This document shows, piece by piece, positions 51,135 through 59,808 of a stretch of DNA of 64,000 nt. The DNA is from Planctobacterium marinum. Its GTDB lineage: Bacteria; Pseudomonadota; Gammaproteobacteria; Enterobacterales; Alteromonadaceae. The notes beneath the pieces are model-generated. The model searched no databases and was not told the origin of the DNA. It worked only from the letters and a program-made list of their open reading frames with translations. Where the stretch lies: NCBI RefSeq assembly GCF_020687805.1, contig NZ_JAJEWQ010000001.1, positions 203,092-267,091 of the forward strand. Direction: 5' to 3'. Every line of letters begins with the position of its first letter. The first letter of the stretch is position 1. Made by a program: the position numbers and the translations under genes.

Positions 51135-52331
51135 ATGTTTACACTGATCACAAATGTAGAGTTGTATTCTCCGACAGAAATGGGCGAAGTGGATGTATTA
51201 ATCGCTGACCGCAGAATCGCCGCAATTGCGAATAATCTGGCGGAAAAAATGTCGGTACCTGAGGATCTCATGACAATTATTGATGGTCGTGGAAAACTCA
51301 TGTTTCCCGGGCTCGTTGATTCTCTGGTGCACATTTCCGGGGGCGGTGGCGAAGGCGGGTTTCACACCCGTACCCCACAAATGAATCTCACGGATGCAAC
51401 GACAGGCGGAGTGACAACGGTTGTCGGGGCACTGGGGACTGATGCCACGACGCGAACCTTGCCCGATCTGCTGGCCAAAGCACACGCCCTGGAATCTGAG
51501 GGGATCAGTAGCTACTGCTACACTGGATCTTATCAACTGCCGGCTCGAACGCTGCTGAACAATGTGACCGATGATGTCATTTTGATTGATAAAATCATCG
51601 GTATTGGTGAAGTCGCGATTGCCGATCATCGCTCATCACAACCCAGTGTTGATGAAATTAAACGCGTGGCATCTGAAGCGAGGGTGGGCGGTATGCTTGC
51701 CGGAAAAGCCGGTATAGTCAGTATTCATGTTGGCGACAGCGAATCCCGACTGGATGTTTTACACCAGGTGGTTGAGCAATCTGATTTACCTGTTACGCAA
51801 TTTTATCCTACTCACATTAATCGTAGCGCGGGCTTGTTGGATGCGGGAATTAAGTGGGCAATGCAGGGTGGCTATATCGATTTTACTTCCAGCACAAACC
51901 AAAAATTCATTGATGAAGGTGAAATTCCGGCTGCAAAAGCTTTGGCAGATAGTCTGGATGCTGGGGTGCCGGTAGCGCAAGTAACCATGAGTTCTGATGG
52001 CAATGCCAGTTTACCGGTGTTTGATGCGGATGGTGAATTAGTGGGACTCGAAGTAGGACGGGTTCAAAGCCTTTATGAAGCATTTCAGTCTGCCGTACTG
52101 GACTATGGCGTTAGTATTGCGGATGCGATTAGTTCCGTGACACTCAATCCGGCCAGGGTATTAAAACTAAAACACAAAGGACGCATAGCGGTGGGGTGTG
52201 ATGCCGATTTTGTATTGGCAGAAAAGTCAACGTTAGCGATTAAACAGGTTTATGCCAAAGGCCGCTGTATGCTGCGCAATGGGGAGCCGCTGGTTAAGGG
52301 AACATTCGAAGGGCAGGCACCAGGTCATTAA
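51135..52331 (+). CDS. iadA: Isoaspartyl dipeptidase (beta-aspartyl-peptidase) lacking first zinc His
   Basis: This 398-residue amidohydrolase family enzyme splits beta-Asp-X dipeptides. Clear family signatures are GGGGEGGFHTRTPQ, VVGALGTDATTRTLP, IADHRSSQPS, VSIHVGDSES (His198), YPTHINRSAG (His227) and MSSDGNASLP (Asp288). The bridging residue is Glu159, as I recall for part of the family, instead of Lys. Unusually, the HxH zinc motif after PGLVD reads S-L-V-H: the first His is Leu64 (CTG at 51324-51326), while His66 remains. Activity with one metal, altered function, or inactivation are all possible. It is 9 bp after yfcC with a good AAGGA. Confidence 0.92.
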   Translation: MFTLITNVELYSPTEMGEVDVLIADRRIAAIANNLAEKMSVPEDLMTIIDGRGKLMFPGLVDSLVHISGGGGEGGFHTRTPQMNLTDATTGGVTTVVGALGTDATTRTLPDLLAKAHALESEGISSYCYTGSYQLPARTLLNNVTDDVILIDKIIGIGEVAIADHRSSQPSVDEIKRVASEARVGGMLAGKAGIVSIHVGDSESRLDVLHQVVEQSDLPVTQFYPTHINRSAGLLDAGIKWAMQGGYIDFTSSTNQKFIDEGEIPAAKALADSLDAGVPVAQVTMSSDGNASLPVFDADGELVGLEVGRVQSLYEAFQSAVLDYGVSIADAISSVTLNPARVLKLKHKGRIAVGCDADFVLAEKSTLAIKQVYAKGRCMLRNGEPLVKGTFEGQAPGH

Positions 52332-52335
52332 TAAA

Positions 52336-52359
52336 CAGGCCGTCTGAGAAGACGGCCTG
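52336..52359 (+). terminator. Bidirectional terminator between iadA and thioesterase
   Basis: CAGGCCGTCT and AGACGGCCTG form a perfect 10-bp stem with a GAGA loop between two convergent stop codons. T-rich sequence follows on both strands. Confidence 0.8.
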
Positions 52360-52362
52360 ACA

Positions 52363-53172
52363 TTATTTTTGATCGAATATGGCAATTAGCTGTCTGCTGA
52401 TGGCAACTAATTCGCCGTCTTTGTCATGAATTTGCGCTTCGGAGTGACCGTAACCCCCAAACGCCTGGACAGTGTGTGCTTCATAGGCTAACCAGTCTTC
52501 CGGAGCCAATGGTTTGTGCGGGTGCACAAACTCGACATTCCAGCTCATCGTACTGGCCGGGGCAGGGCCCAGCGGCATTTGCAATATGGTTGGTGGCCAT
52601 GCATCAATAAGCGTTAAAATGTGAGCATCGGTAAAGGTTTTCGGCGCCTTTTTGAGTCTCATCCAGCCCTTGTAACTTGATGATTTACTGCCGGTAAAGG
52701 GTGTTTTTCCCTCAGAGATCGAAAGGTCAATGTGGCGTAAAAATTTAGGGGTAATGCCTGGGATCTGCGGTATGTATTTAGCCTTTTTAGGTTGCTCCGG
52801 TAGCGGCTTCTTTTCTGCCTCTACTTTAACTTTAGACTGTCTGTCCTGTGCAAAACAGGCCAAAGCAGTCAGGCTTATTTGTTGGTTTTGTATAATATTA
52901 GCGGTGATCTGCGTGGCATTCTTGCCCTGTCGTAAGATTTGCCAGTTGAAGCCAAACGGCTCTTCGGTATTCAGAGGCCCGACAAAATTAAAGGTAATGC
53001 TGCGCAATACCCGCTCAGAAGGAACCAGGCATTTTAATACCTGGTAGAGAAGACCCGCAGAAAGCCCGCCAAAAACGGTGCGACCCTGTGCCCAATCTCC
53101 GGGCACGGTTAATTGCAATTGCGCCAGGTCATCTGCGTCTTTAATGAGTTGAATATAATCATCCGGCTGCAT
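52363..53172 (-). CDS. TesB-like acyl-CoA thioesterase family protein
   Basis: The 269-residue double-hotdog protein is from the family often called thioesterase family or 4HBT_3. The N-terminal hotdog has RTVFGGLSAGLLYQVLKC and LRSITFNFVGPL; the C-terminal hotdog has ILTLIDAWPPTILQM, ASTMSWNVEFVHPH and YGHSEAQIHDKDGELVAISRQLIAIF. A Lys/Pro-rich linker joins them (about 115-135). It is distinct from TesB at 23464. The natural acyl substrate is unknown. Confidence 0.88.
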   Translation of the reverse strand: MQPDDYIQLIKDADDLAQLQLTVPGDWAQGRTVFGGLSAGLLYQVLKCLVPSERVLRSITFNFVGPLNTEEPFGFNWQILRQGKNATQITANIIQNQQISLTALACFAQDRQSKVKVEAEKKPLPEQPKKAKYIPQIPGITPKFLRHIDLSISEGKTPFTGSKSSSYKGWMRLKKAPKTFTDAHILTLIDAWPPTILQMPLGPAPASTMSWNVEFVHPHKPLAPEDWLAYEAHTVQAFGGYGHSEAQIHDKDGELVAISRQLIAIFDQK

Positions 53173-53322
53173 AAAAAAGCCTGTGTTCTTGAATTTGGGA
53201 AGAGTATTGCAGATAACAGGTCGGATGTCTAACCAGTTGTTTGTGGTTGATTAAATCACCACAAGGGGTATTTTTGCTGGACAAAAAACATTCAGAAATA
53301 CAGGATGTTAAGAAAATGTTAG

Positions 53323-53340
53323 TTTGCAAACGTATGCAAA
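53323..53340. promoter_or_regulatory. LacI-type operator upstream of the MFS transporter
   Basis: TTTGCA-AACGTA-TGCAAA is a symmetrical site with perfect 6-bp arms and a central CG, in the style of LacI/GalR-family operators. It is 68 bp upstream of the transporter start. No LacI gene lies in the window. Confidence 0.6.
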
Positions 53341-53407
53341 TACGCTATCTATTACAACAACGTTCGAAAAGTGCTTCAATAAGCCAAATCAAAAAAAATT
53401 ATCACAC

Positions 53408-54856
53408 ATGTTAAATATTCAGAAAAACCTGTCTAATCGTTTTTACGCCATCCTGAGTTTACCCGCGACGGCAATGGGATTTGCCTTATCAGTACAGATC
53501 GCGGCAATGAGTTGGATACTGCAGACTCAATTTGGTCTGGATGTACACGATATCGGTTTTGTATGGGCTGCCGGACCATTAGCCGGCATTATCGGACAGG
53601 TTATTGTTGGGGCTATCAGCGATAATGTGTGGTTCTGGGGCGGCAGAAGACGGCCTTTTATTCTGATTGGCGGGGTACTGGCGGCGTTGAGCTTGCTGGC
53701 TTTGCCCAATATTGATGTTATTTCCAGCTCTCTGGGTGTTGAGGGGATAGTCGGTGTGGCTATCACCGTGGCTCTGGTATTGGATCTATCGATTAATGTT
53801 AGCTTTAATCCCACCCGCAGCATCATTGCAGACGTTACCCCTGAAGGGGAAGAGCGCACTAAAGGCTACACCTGGATGCAGACAGTTTCAGGTAGTTTTG
53901 GTGTCCTGGCTTATGCGATTGGCGCCTTTTGGAATAACTTTGCGCTCATTTATTTTAGTGTGTTTCTGGTGCTGGCCTTTTCGGTTATTCCCAATTTGTT
54001 TATTACCGAGCCAAAAGAACTGAAATCTGAGTTACATCCTGAGTTGGAGCAATCCAAAATGGGGTTTTTAGCGGGATTGAAAGTAATTCAGCCCTTATGG
54101 GGATTCCTGATTTATGGCATGTATGCCTTATTTGCCAGGTTGGCTGATATTCGTTTCGAACACTATTACATCGAAATCGTGTGTTTCCTGTTGACCCTGT
54201 TTTTTGTCGCCAAAACACTGTTAACCAAAGAACAGCACGACAACAATGTTACTGAACACCTGGGCTTTCAAAAGGTCCTGGCAGCTCATTCATTTACCTG
54301 GGTGGGTATTCAGTCCATGTTTATCTATATGACACCATTTGTGCGCTTTAACCAACCTGAGATTGATGACAATGCGTTGGGATCTGTCGTCGGTTACAGT
54401 TTCATGATCTTCAATGCCATTGCCGCAATATTACCGGTACTGTTGTTACAGCCGCTGTCGGCCAGGTTTGGGGCTGTCAAAACGCATGGCTGGTGCATCG
54501 CGTCCATGGCTGTGGGCTATTTTGCAATGACCTTTAGCGGGGCCAACACCTATGGAATATACCTGTTGATGGCGTTACTTGGGGTGGGCTGGTCAGCCAC
54601 TATCAGTTTGCCTTTTGCCATTATGTCGCGCAAGGTCGAACAATCTAAAATGGGACTGTATATGGGCCTGTTTAACTTATCTGTAGTGTTACCACAACTG
54701 GTGGCCAGTCTTGGCGTTGGCTTAATAGTGGGCAACGCCGAGGACAAAAACGTGTTGTTTATCATCTGCGCGGTGTGCCTGGCTATTTCTGCCGTATGTT
54801 GGCTAGGCGTAAAAGAAGAGAAGCTAACCGCGGTGGAATCCGGTTCGGGACATTGA
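53408..54856 (+). CDS. MFS transporter, SLC45/sugar-cation symporter type
   Basis: The 482-residue protein has 12 predicted helices. The loop after helix 2 has GRRRPFILIG, and the second helix pair GAISDNVWFWGGRRRP is typical of SLC45/MalT-like sucrose or maltose symporters. ATG at 53408 gives a start 16 residues before helix 1; the longer frame from TTG 53324 would overlap the operator. There are no sugar-catabolic neighbours. The LacI-type operator 68 bp upstream supports control by a sugar-responsive repressor. Confidence 0.88.
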   Translation: MLNIQKNLSNRFYAILSLPATAMGFALSVQIAAMSWILQTQFGLDVHDIGFVWAAGPLAGIIGQVIVGAISDNVWFWGGRRRPFILIGGVLAALSLLALPNIDVISSSLGVEGIVGVAITVALVLDLSINVSFNPTRSIIADVTPEGEERTKGYTWMQTVSGSFGVLAYAIGAFWNNFALIYFSVFLVLAFSVIPNLFITEPKELKSELHPELEQSKMGFLAGLKVIQPLWGFLIYGMYALFARLADIRFEHYYIEIVCFLLTLFFVAKTLLTKEQHDNNVTEHLGFQKVLAAHSFTWVGIQSMFIYMTPFVRFNQPEIDDNALGSVVGYSFMIFNAIAAILPVLLLQPLSARFGAVKTHGWCIASMAVGYFAMTFSGANTYGIYLLMALLGVGWSATISLPFAIMSRKVEQSKMGLYMGLFNLSVVLPQLVASLGVGLIVGNAEDKNVLFIICAVCLAISAVCWLGVKEEKLTAVESGSGH

Positions 54857-54866
54857 TAGTGTCCCG
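54846..54866. terminator. Hairpin at convergent gene ends
   Basis: CGGGACA and TGTCCCG pair around a seven-base loop, overlapping the last codons of the transporter and the gap before the convergent amidohydrolase stop. It lacks a T-tract and may serve both directions weakly. Confidence 0.45.
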
Positions 54867-56165
54867 TTAAGCACAAAGATCCGGTGAAGATAGCGACACC
54901 TGATTTTCTTCCTGATACTGGTTTTGATAAAAGCGTACAAAGTTATTGAGGACTTTCAGGGCGGCTTCGATGTCATCTACCATCACTGATTCTGCCGGAT
55001 GGTGACTGATGCCTTTTTCACAGCGTACAAATAACATACCCACCGGACAAATATCAGCAATAGCCATAGCATCGTGACCCGCACCGGATGGCAAGGTAAA
55101 TTGTCGATATCCGGCTGCGCTGATACTGTTGGATACCAGATGCTGCAATTTGGGATCACAGGCAACGGCATTGGCGCTGTGAGTCATTTTCCAGTCCAGC
55201 GTCACTTTGCGTTTTTCGGCTACCTGGCCTAAAACTTGTTGCAGGATTTCCAGTACGGTATCCCGTCTGCTGTCGATTTCGCTGCGGATATCCAGTGTAA
55301 ACTCCACGTCACCGGGAATAACGTTGACGGCATTTGGATAATTGGCAATTTTACCGACGGTGGCAACCACACCAAGTTCCGTTGCAACTTCTTCTACTAC
55401 CTGAATCATTTCTGCAGCGGCAACCAGCGCGTCAGCACGCATGGTCATAGGTACGGTACCGGCATGGCCTGCGTGACCTTTTATGTTCAGTTTGAAGCGT
55501 TTAGCGCCGGCAATGCCCGACACTGTGCCTACTGGCAGGTCTTCCGCTTCCAACACCGGGCCTTGTTCGATATGGGTTTCCAGAAAACCCAACAGTTTAT
55601 CCTTAAGTCGGGATGCGTCCTGAATTTGGCTAAACTCACAACCAAAGTTACTTAGCGCTTCTTCGATGCTGATACCCTGAGCATCCACCAGCCCGGCCCA
55701 TTGTTGTTGCCATAAACCGGTAATCGCGCGGCTACCTAACAAGGTTGTACCAAAACGCGTACCTTCCTCGTCACCAAACGCAACAATTTCCAGATGATAA
55801 GGCAGCTTTACCTTGTTGTCCGACAGATACTGGATTAGGGAAATGGGCAGAACAATGCCTAAAATTCCGTCGTAAATACCGCCATTAGGTACTGTGTCAA
55901 TGTGACTTCCCATAACGAATGATTTTGCATCAGGGGTAGCACTTTTATAGCGGCCCCATTGGTTTCCGGCCTGATCTACCCAGGTTTCCATACCGGCAGC
56001 CGTCATCCATTGCGCCACCTGAAGGTTGGCCATGCTGTGCTCCGGAGTGAGGTAGCGCCGGTCCATGCCTTCATAGGACTGGCTGTGGAGTGCCAGGGCG
56101 TCACAACGGTTAAACACCTGCTCCGCGTAACCACTAAAATCTGGCGTTTGGGGGCGATTATGCAC
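54867..56165 (-). CDS. hpxK: Allantoate amidohydrolase (M20 family, AllC/HpxK-like)
   Basis: The zinc-dependent M20 amidase is expected to turn allantoate into ureidoglycine plus CO2 and ammonia. Metal-site blocks are GSHIDTVPNGGIYDGILG (His, Asp), AFGDEEGTRFGTTLLGSRA (Glu pair), ETHIEQGPVLE and the final KGISHHPAE; the dimer domain has GHAGHAGTVPM. N-carbamoyl-amino-acid hydrolases are near relatives, but the neighbours favour allantoate. The frame opens at 56201, but GTG at 56165 has a perfect GGAGG nine bases upstream and overlaps the aminotransferase stop by eight bases, so I start there (432 aa). Confidence 0.85.
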   Translation of the reverse strand: MHNRPQTPDFSGYAEQVFNRCDALALHSQSYEGMDRRYLTPEHSMANLQVAQWMTAAGMETWVDQAGNQWGRYKSATPDAKSFVMGSHIDTVPNGGIYDGILGIVLPISLIQYLSDNKVKLPYHLEIVAFGDEEGTRFGTTLLGSRAITGLWQQQWAGLVDAQGISIEEALSNFGCEFSQIQDASRLKDKLLGFLETHIEQGPVLEAEDLPVGTVSGIAGAKRFKLNIKGHAGHAGTVPMTMRADALVAAAEMIQVVEEVATELGVVATVGKIANYPNAVNVIPGDVEFTLDIRSEIDSRRDTVLEILQQVLGQVAEKRKVTLDWKMTHSANAVACDPKLQHLVSNSISAAGYRQFTLPSGAGHDAMAIADICPVGMLFVRCEKGISHHPAESVMVDDIEAALKVLNNFVRFYQNQYQEENQVSLSSPDLCA

Positions 56166-57375
56166 TTTGATATACCTCCAGAGCGTTGTCGATGGCTTCA
56201 CCTGGTGACAGTTTATGACCGGCTCTTCTCAACACGGTTTCCAGTGATTGCAGCGTGTGTAACACAGCGTCTTTACGGGCGTTGTAACCCATAGTGCCGA
56301 GACGCCAGATTTTGCCATGCAATGGACCAAAGCTGGTGCCAATTTCAATATTGAAATCGTTTAGTAACTGACTGCGAATTTGCTCGCCGTTAACATTTTC
56401 CGGAATGTAGACGCCGACAACATTGTTCATTTTGTGTTTCTGATCGCCAAACAACCTCAGGTTTAGTCCTGAGGCACCCTGGGCCATGGCATTGCCATGA
56501 AGCGCATGGCGCGCTATGCAGTTCGCCTGGCCTTCTTCCAACAGGTTAATGGCACACTCTCTTGCGCAGTACAGCATTGAAGTGGCTTCTGTATGGTGGT
56601 TGAGGCGCTCTTCTCCCCAATAATCAAGGATCATCGGAATGTCAAAATAATTGGATCTGATTCGGCTCGCGCTGCCATTTTCATGGTGTTCGCTGCGAAT
56701 ACCGGCTTCCACATGGTGCCTTTTTCGCACCAGCTCTACATAGCGCTCACTCAGAGTAATAGGCGCTGAACCGGAAGGACCGCCGAGGCATTTTTGCAAG
56801 CCCACTGAAACGGCATCCAATTGCCATTGGTCGGTTTCAAACGGGTTGCCACCGATTGAAGCAGTTGCATCAGAATAAAACAACACATCATAACGACGAC
56901 AAATTTCGCCGAGCTGTTGTAGTGGCTGTAACATGGTTGTTGATGTATCACCCTGTACCATAGCCAGTACTTTTGGGCGTATCTTTTTAATGGCATCTTC
57001 AACCTGATCAGGGCTAAATACCTGACCCCATGGGACTTCAATGGTGTGTACCTCTGCACCTGCGCGTTCAGCGATTTCCTGTAACAGGTGTCCGAAGCGA
57101 CCAAACACAGGCACGAGTACTTTGTCACCGGGCTCAATGCAGGAGACTAAAACTGCTTCTATCCCGGCCCGGGAGGTGCCGTCAATCAACAAGGTTGCGG
57201 TGTTTTCGGTGTTAAATACCTGCCGGTAAAGTTGCATTACTTCATTCATATAGCCAGTCATAACCGGATCGTATTGACCAATTAACTGCGTAGACATGGC
57301 CGAAAGCACCCTGGGATAGCAATTGATAGGCCCTGGTCCCATTAGCAATCTGGGAGGAGGATTAAGTCTTTTCAT
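56158..57375 (-). CDS. pucG: Ureidoglycine-glyoxylate aminotransferase (PucG/HpxJ-like)
   Basis: This 405-residue PLP enzyme of the alanine-glyoxylate/serine-pyruvate aminotransferase group starts RLLMGPGPINCYPRVLSAM. The Schiff-base lysine is in VGLQKCLGGPSGSAP, and TSRAGIEAVLVSCIEPGD and GDTSTTMLQPL build the cofactor pocket. Near relatives convert ureidoglycine and glyoxylate to oxalurate and glycine. The allantoate amidohydrolase directly downstream and an oxamate amidohydrolase-like gene two genes upstream support that. Alanine- or serine-glyoxylate aminotransferase is the alternative. Confidence 0.85.
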   Translation of the reverse strand: MKRLNPPPRLLMGPGPINCYPRVLSAMSTQLIGQYDPVMTGYMNEVMQLYRQVFNTENTATLLIDGTSRAGIEAVLVSCIEPGDKVLVPVFGRFGHLLQEIAERAGAEVHTIEVPWGQVFSPDQVEDAIKKIRPKVLAMVQGDTSTTMLQPLQQLGEICRRYDVLFYSDATASIGGNPFETDQWQLDAVSVGLQKCLGGPSGSAPITLSERYVELVRKRHHVEAGIRSEHHENGSASRIRSNYFDIPMILDYWGEERLNHHTEATSMLYCARECAINLLEEGQANCIARHALHGNAMAQGASGLNLRLFGDQKHKMNNVVGVYIPENVNGEQIRSQLLNDFNIEIGTSFGPLHGKIWRLGTMGYNARKDAVLHTLQSLETVLRRAGHKLSPGEAIDNALEVYQSA

Positions 57376-57412
57376 TACTCACCTTAAATTTGGAAAATAG
57401 CAACGTCATAGG

Positions 57413-58234
57413 TCACATTACCAGCTGAGCCAGCATCCGGACGCCGGTAATGCACAGCACAATGGCAAACACTTTCTTCAACATCGCACTGTCTAATTTA
57501 CTGCCCAGGTGTGCGCCAAGCGGGGCAAATAAAACCGTTAATGGCACTATGCAGGCAAATCCAATCAGATTGACCAGCCCAAAGGTGCCTGGTGGTGCGT
57601 CAACCGGTGTTTGGCCCAACAGCAACATCGTCGTTGCGCCGGGTAAAGAGATTAACAACCCGATCGCGGCTGCTGTACCAACGGCTTTATGGGCCGGGTA
57701 TTTACAGGCTGTCAGCATTGGCACTGAAAGGGTGCCACCGCCGATACCTACCATAGAGCTGAAAAAACCGATGGCGCTGGCCATAAGACTTTGCCCGGCT
57801 TTTCCCGGCAGGTACTCGGCGATATGCGACTGATTAGTGCGAAACAACATATTCAGCGCTGACAGTGTGGCAATCACCCCGAATAGCAGCGTAAACCAAT
57901 GGCCGGAAATGCGGGTAACCAGGAAGCTTCCGGCCAAAACACCTATTAATATATAGGGCCACCATGCTTTGAGCAGGCTGCTATCCACATTGCCTTTTTT
58001 ACGATGCGCTTTGATGGAACTCACCGAGGTTGGAATGATGGTGGCTAACGAAGTCGCTGTGGCGACAATCATGGCTGTTTCAGCTGAAACGCCAAAGCTC
58101 TGAAACAAAAAATAAAGTACCGGTACGATAACGATACCACCACCAACACCCAACAGGCCCGCCAGCAGGCCTGCAAATACACCCGTGACCATCAGAGCGG
58201 CCACTGTTGTCCAGTTATCCAGTAACAATTCCAT
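57413..58234 (-). CDS. TauE/SafE family membrane transporter
   Basis: The 273-residue protein has about eight transmembrane helices in two homologous halves: GVFAGLLAGLLGVGGGIVIVPVLYF in the first and FFSSMVGIGGGTLSVPMLTA in the second. Family members export or import small organic anions, sulfite or sulfoacetate. In this operon its likely cargo is a carboxylate of purine breakdown, for instance oxalate, oxamate or an earlier intermediate; this is inference. It overlaps the previous stop by one base (TAATG). Confidence 0.85.
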   Translation of the reverse strand: MELLLDNWTTVAALMVTGVFAGLLAGLLGVGGGIVIVPVLYFLFQSFGVSAETAMIVATATSLATIIPTSVSSIKAHRKKGNVDSSLLKAWWPYILIGVLAGSFLVTRISGHWFTLLFGVIATLSALNMLFRTNQSHIAEYLPGKAGQSLMASAIGFFSSMVGIGGGTLSVPMLTACKYPAHKAVGTAAAIGLLISLPGATTMLLLGQTPVDAPPGTFGLVNLIGFACIVPLTVLFAPLGAHLGSKLDSAMLKKVFAIVLCITGVRMLAQLVM

Positions 58235-59808
58235 TATGATGCTAATACCTCTTGTGCGATACCTTTGCCGTCACTGCGGGGATCAGTAACAGCCGTAATT
58301 TGCTGTGATGTTGACAGGTGTACTACTCCGGCATGGCCCATCATCTCGTTGAGCGCCTGCACAACAGCAATGTCATGTCCTTTATCCTGCAAAGCTTGCT
58401 TAATTTGGGGACTTAGGTTTTCTTCGATTTTTAAGTTGTGGCTGACATCTCCCCAGGTTCTGCCTAACAACCATCTAGGTTCTGTCACGGCGTCCTGCAA
58501 TGACTTGCCCAGATAAGCAAATCGACTGAACAGGGCAGCCTGGGTTTGTGGCTGACCTTCGCCACCCATCGTGCCGTAAACCATTCTGTCACCATTGTGG
58601 AACTGTGCATAGGCTGGATTCAGGGTGTGAAACGGTTTTAATCCGGGCTGTAAATACTGCAGGGATTGAGGCGCCAATGAAAAAGACGTGCCACGATTAT
58701 TCCAGACAATTCCGGTAGACGGGGAAACGATACCGCTACCAAATTCCCAATACAAACTTTGTATATAACTGACCATGCGCCCCTGATTATCACAGCAGCC
58801 CATCCAGACGGTATCTCCCGGTCTGGCTTCGTGTGGCCAGGGCAGGGCGGTACTCACTGAAATATTGGCTGCCAGTTCGTCCAGGGTTGCTGTTGTCAAC
58901 CAACTGGATTGTGGAGCCGTAAGCCGGGAGGGATCGGCGATTGTGTTATTGCGCACAATAAATGCCTGTTTAGTACATTCTATAAGCAGGTGGATAACAT
59001 CTGCCTCTGATTGTGCCAGATGCTGAACTTTGTCAAAGAGCGCCAAAATCATTAATGACGCCAGGCCCTGAGTTGGTGCCGGAAGATTGTAAAGGGTCGC
59101 TTTTGTGGTTTTTACACTCAGTGGCGTTACCTGATTAGCCTGGTAAGCCTGAAAATCTGCGAGACTGACTGGTGATCCTACAGCCGCCAGATCATTCGCC
59201 AGGCTTTGGGCAATGTCACCCTGATAAAAAGATTGCAGGCCCTGTTCACCTAAATAGTGCAACGTATTCCCTAATTGTTTTAGCTGCAGCTTTTGGCCTT
59301 TTTCTAAAATTTCACCATTGTTGCTAAAGACATGTCGGAACGCATCAAAACCTTGAAATTCTTGCTGAGTTTTTAGACTGGCGTCTTGCAAACTTTGCGT
59401 AACTTCGATGCCTGTCTGAGCATGATTAACCGCGTTTTGCAGAAGTTCAGCCAGAGGCTGTGGGGTTTGCCATTGCGCACTGATGTTGAGTGCTTGTTGC
59501 CATCCGGCAACAGCACCTGCCATAGTCAGAGCGGCGCCAGGTCCTCTGGACGGGATCTGTGCCAGCCCCTGATAGAACACAGGCGACGCGCTTCGGCATG
59601 CAGTGCCGCAGGCATCGATGGCAACAGGAGGCTTGCCGGGTTCACTGATCAACCAAAAACCATCACCGCCGAGCCCATTCATATGGGGATAAACCACTGC
59701 AATTGTCGCCGCAGCAGCCACCATCGCTTCAATGGCTGTACCACCGTTTTGTAAAACTTCAGTGCCGGCTTCTGCGGCGGCATGGTGTGGTGCGGTAAAA
59801 CCGATCAA
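58234..59808 (-). CDS. hpxW: Gamma-glutamyltransferase-fold amidohydrolase (oxamate amidohydrolase HpxW-like)
   Basis: This 524-residue Ntn-hydrolase has the gamma-glutamyltransferase fold. The first half has TAPHHAAAEAGTEVLQNGGTAIEAMVAAAATIAVVYPHMNGLGGDGFWLI. The probable self-cleavage nucleophile is the Thr in PGDTVWMGCCDNQGRMVSYIQSLYWEFGSGIV, and the C-terminus has GTMGGEGQPQTQAALF. Klebsiella HpxW of this family hydrolyses oxamate to oxalate and ammonia; context supports the same role. The start is TTG at 59808 with a strong AGGAG, overlapping the amidase stop by two bases. Confidence 0.82.
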   Translation of the reverse strand: MIGFTAPHHAAAEAGTEVLQNGGTAIEAMVAAAATIAVVYPHMNGLGGDGFWLISEPGKPPVAIDACGTACRSASPVFYQGLAQIPSRGPGAALTMAGAVAGWQQALNISAQWQTPQPLAELLQNAVNHAQTGIEVTQSLQDASLKTQQEFQGFDAFRHVFSNNGEILEKGQKLQLKQLGNTLHYLGEQGLQSFYQGDIAQSLANDLAAVGSPVSLADFQAYQANQVTPLSVKTTKATLYNLPAPTQGLASLMILALFDKVQHLAQSEADVIHLLIECTKQAFIVRNNTIADPSRLTAPQSSWLTTATLDELAANISVSTALPWPHEARPGDTVWMGCCDNQGRMVSYIQSLYWEFGSGIVSPSTGIVWNNRGTSFSLAPQSLQYLQPGLKPFHTLNPAYAQFHNGDRMVYGTMGGEGQPQTQAALFSRFAYLGKSLQDAVTEPRWLLGRTWGDVSHNLKIEENLSPQIKQALQDKGHDIAVVQALNEMMGHAGVVHLSTSQQITAVTDPRSDGKGIAQEVLAS

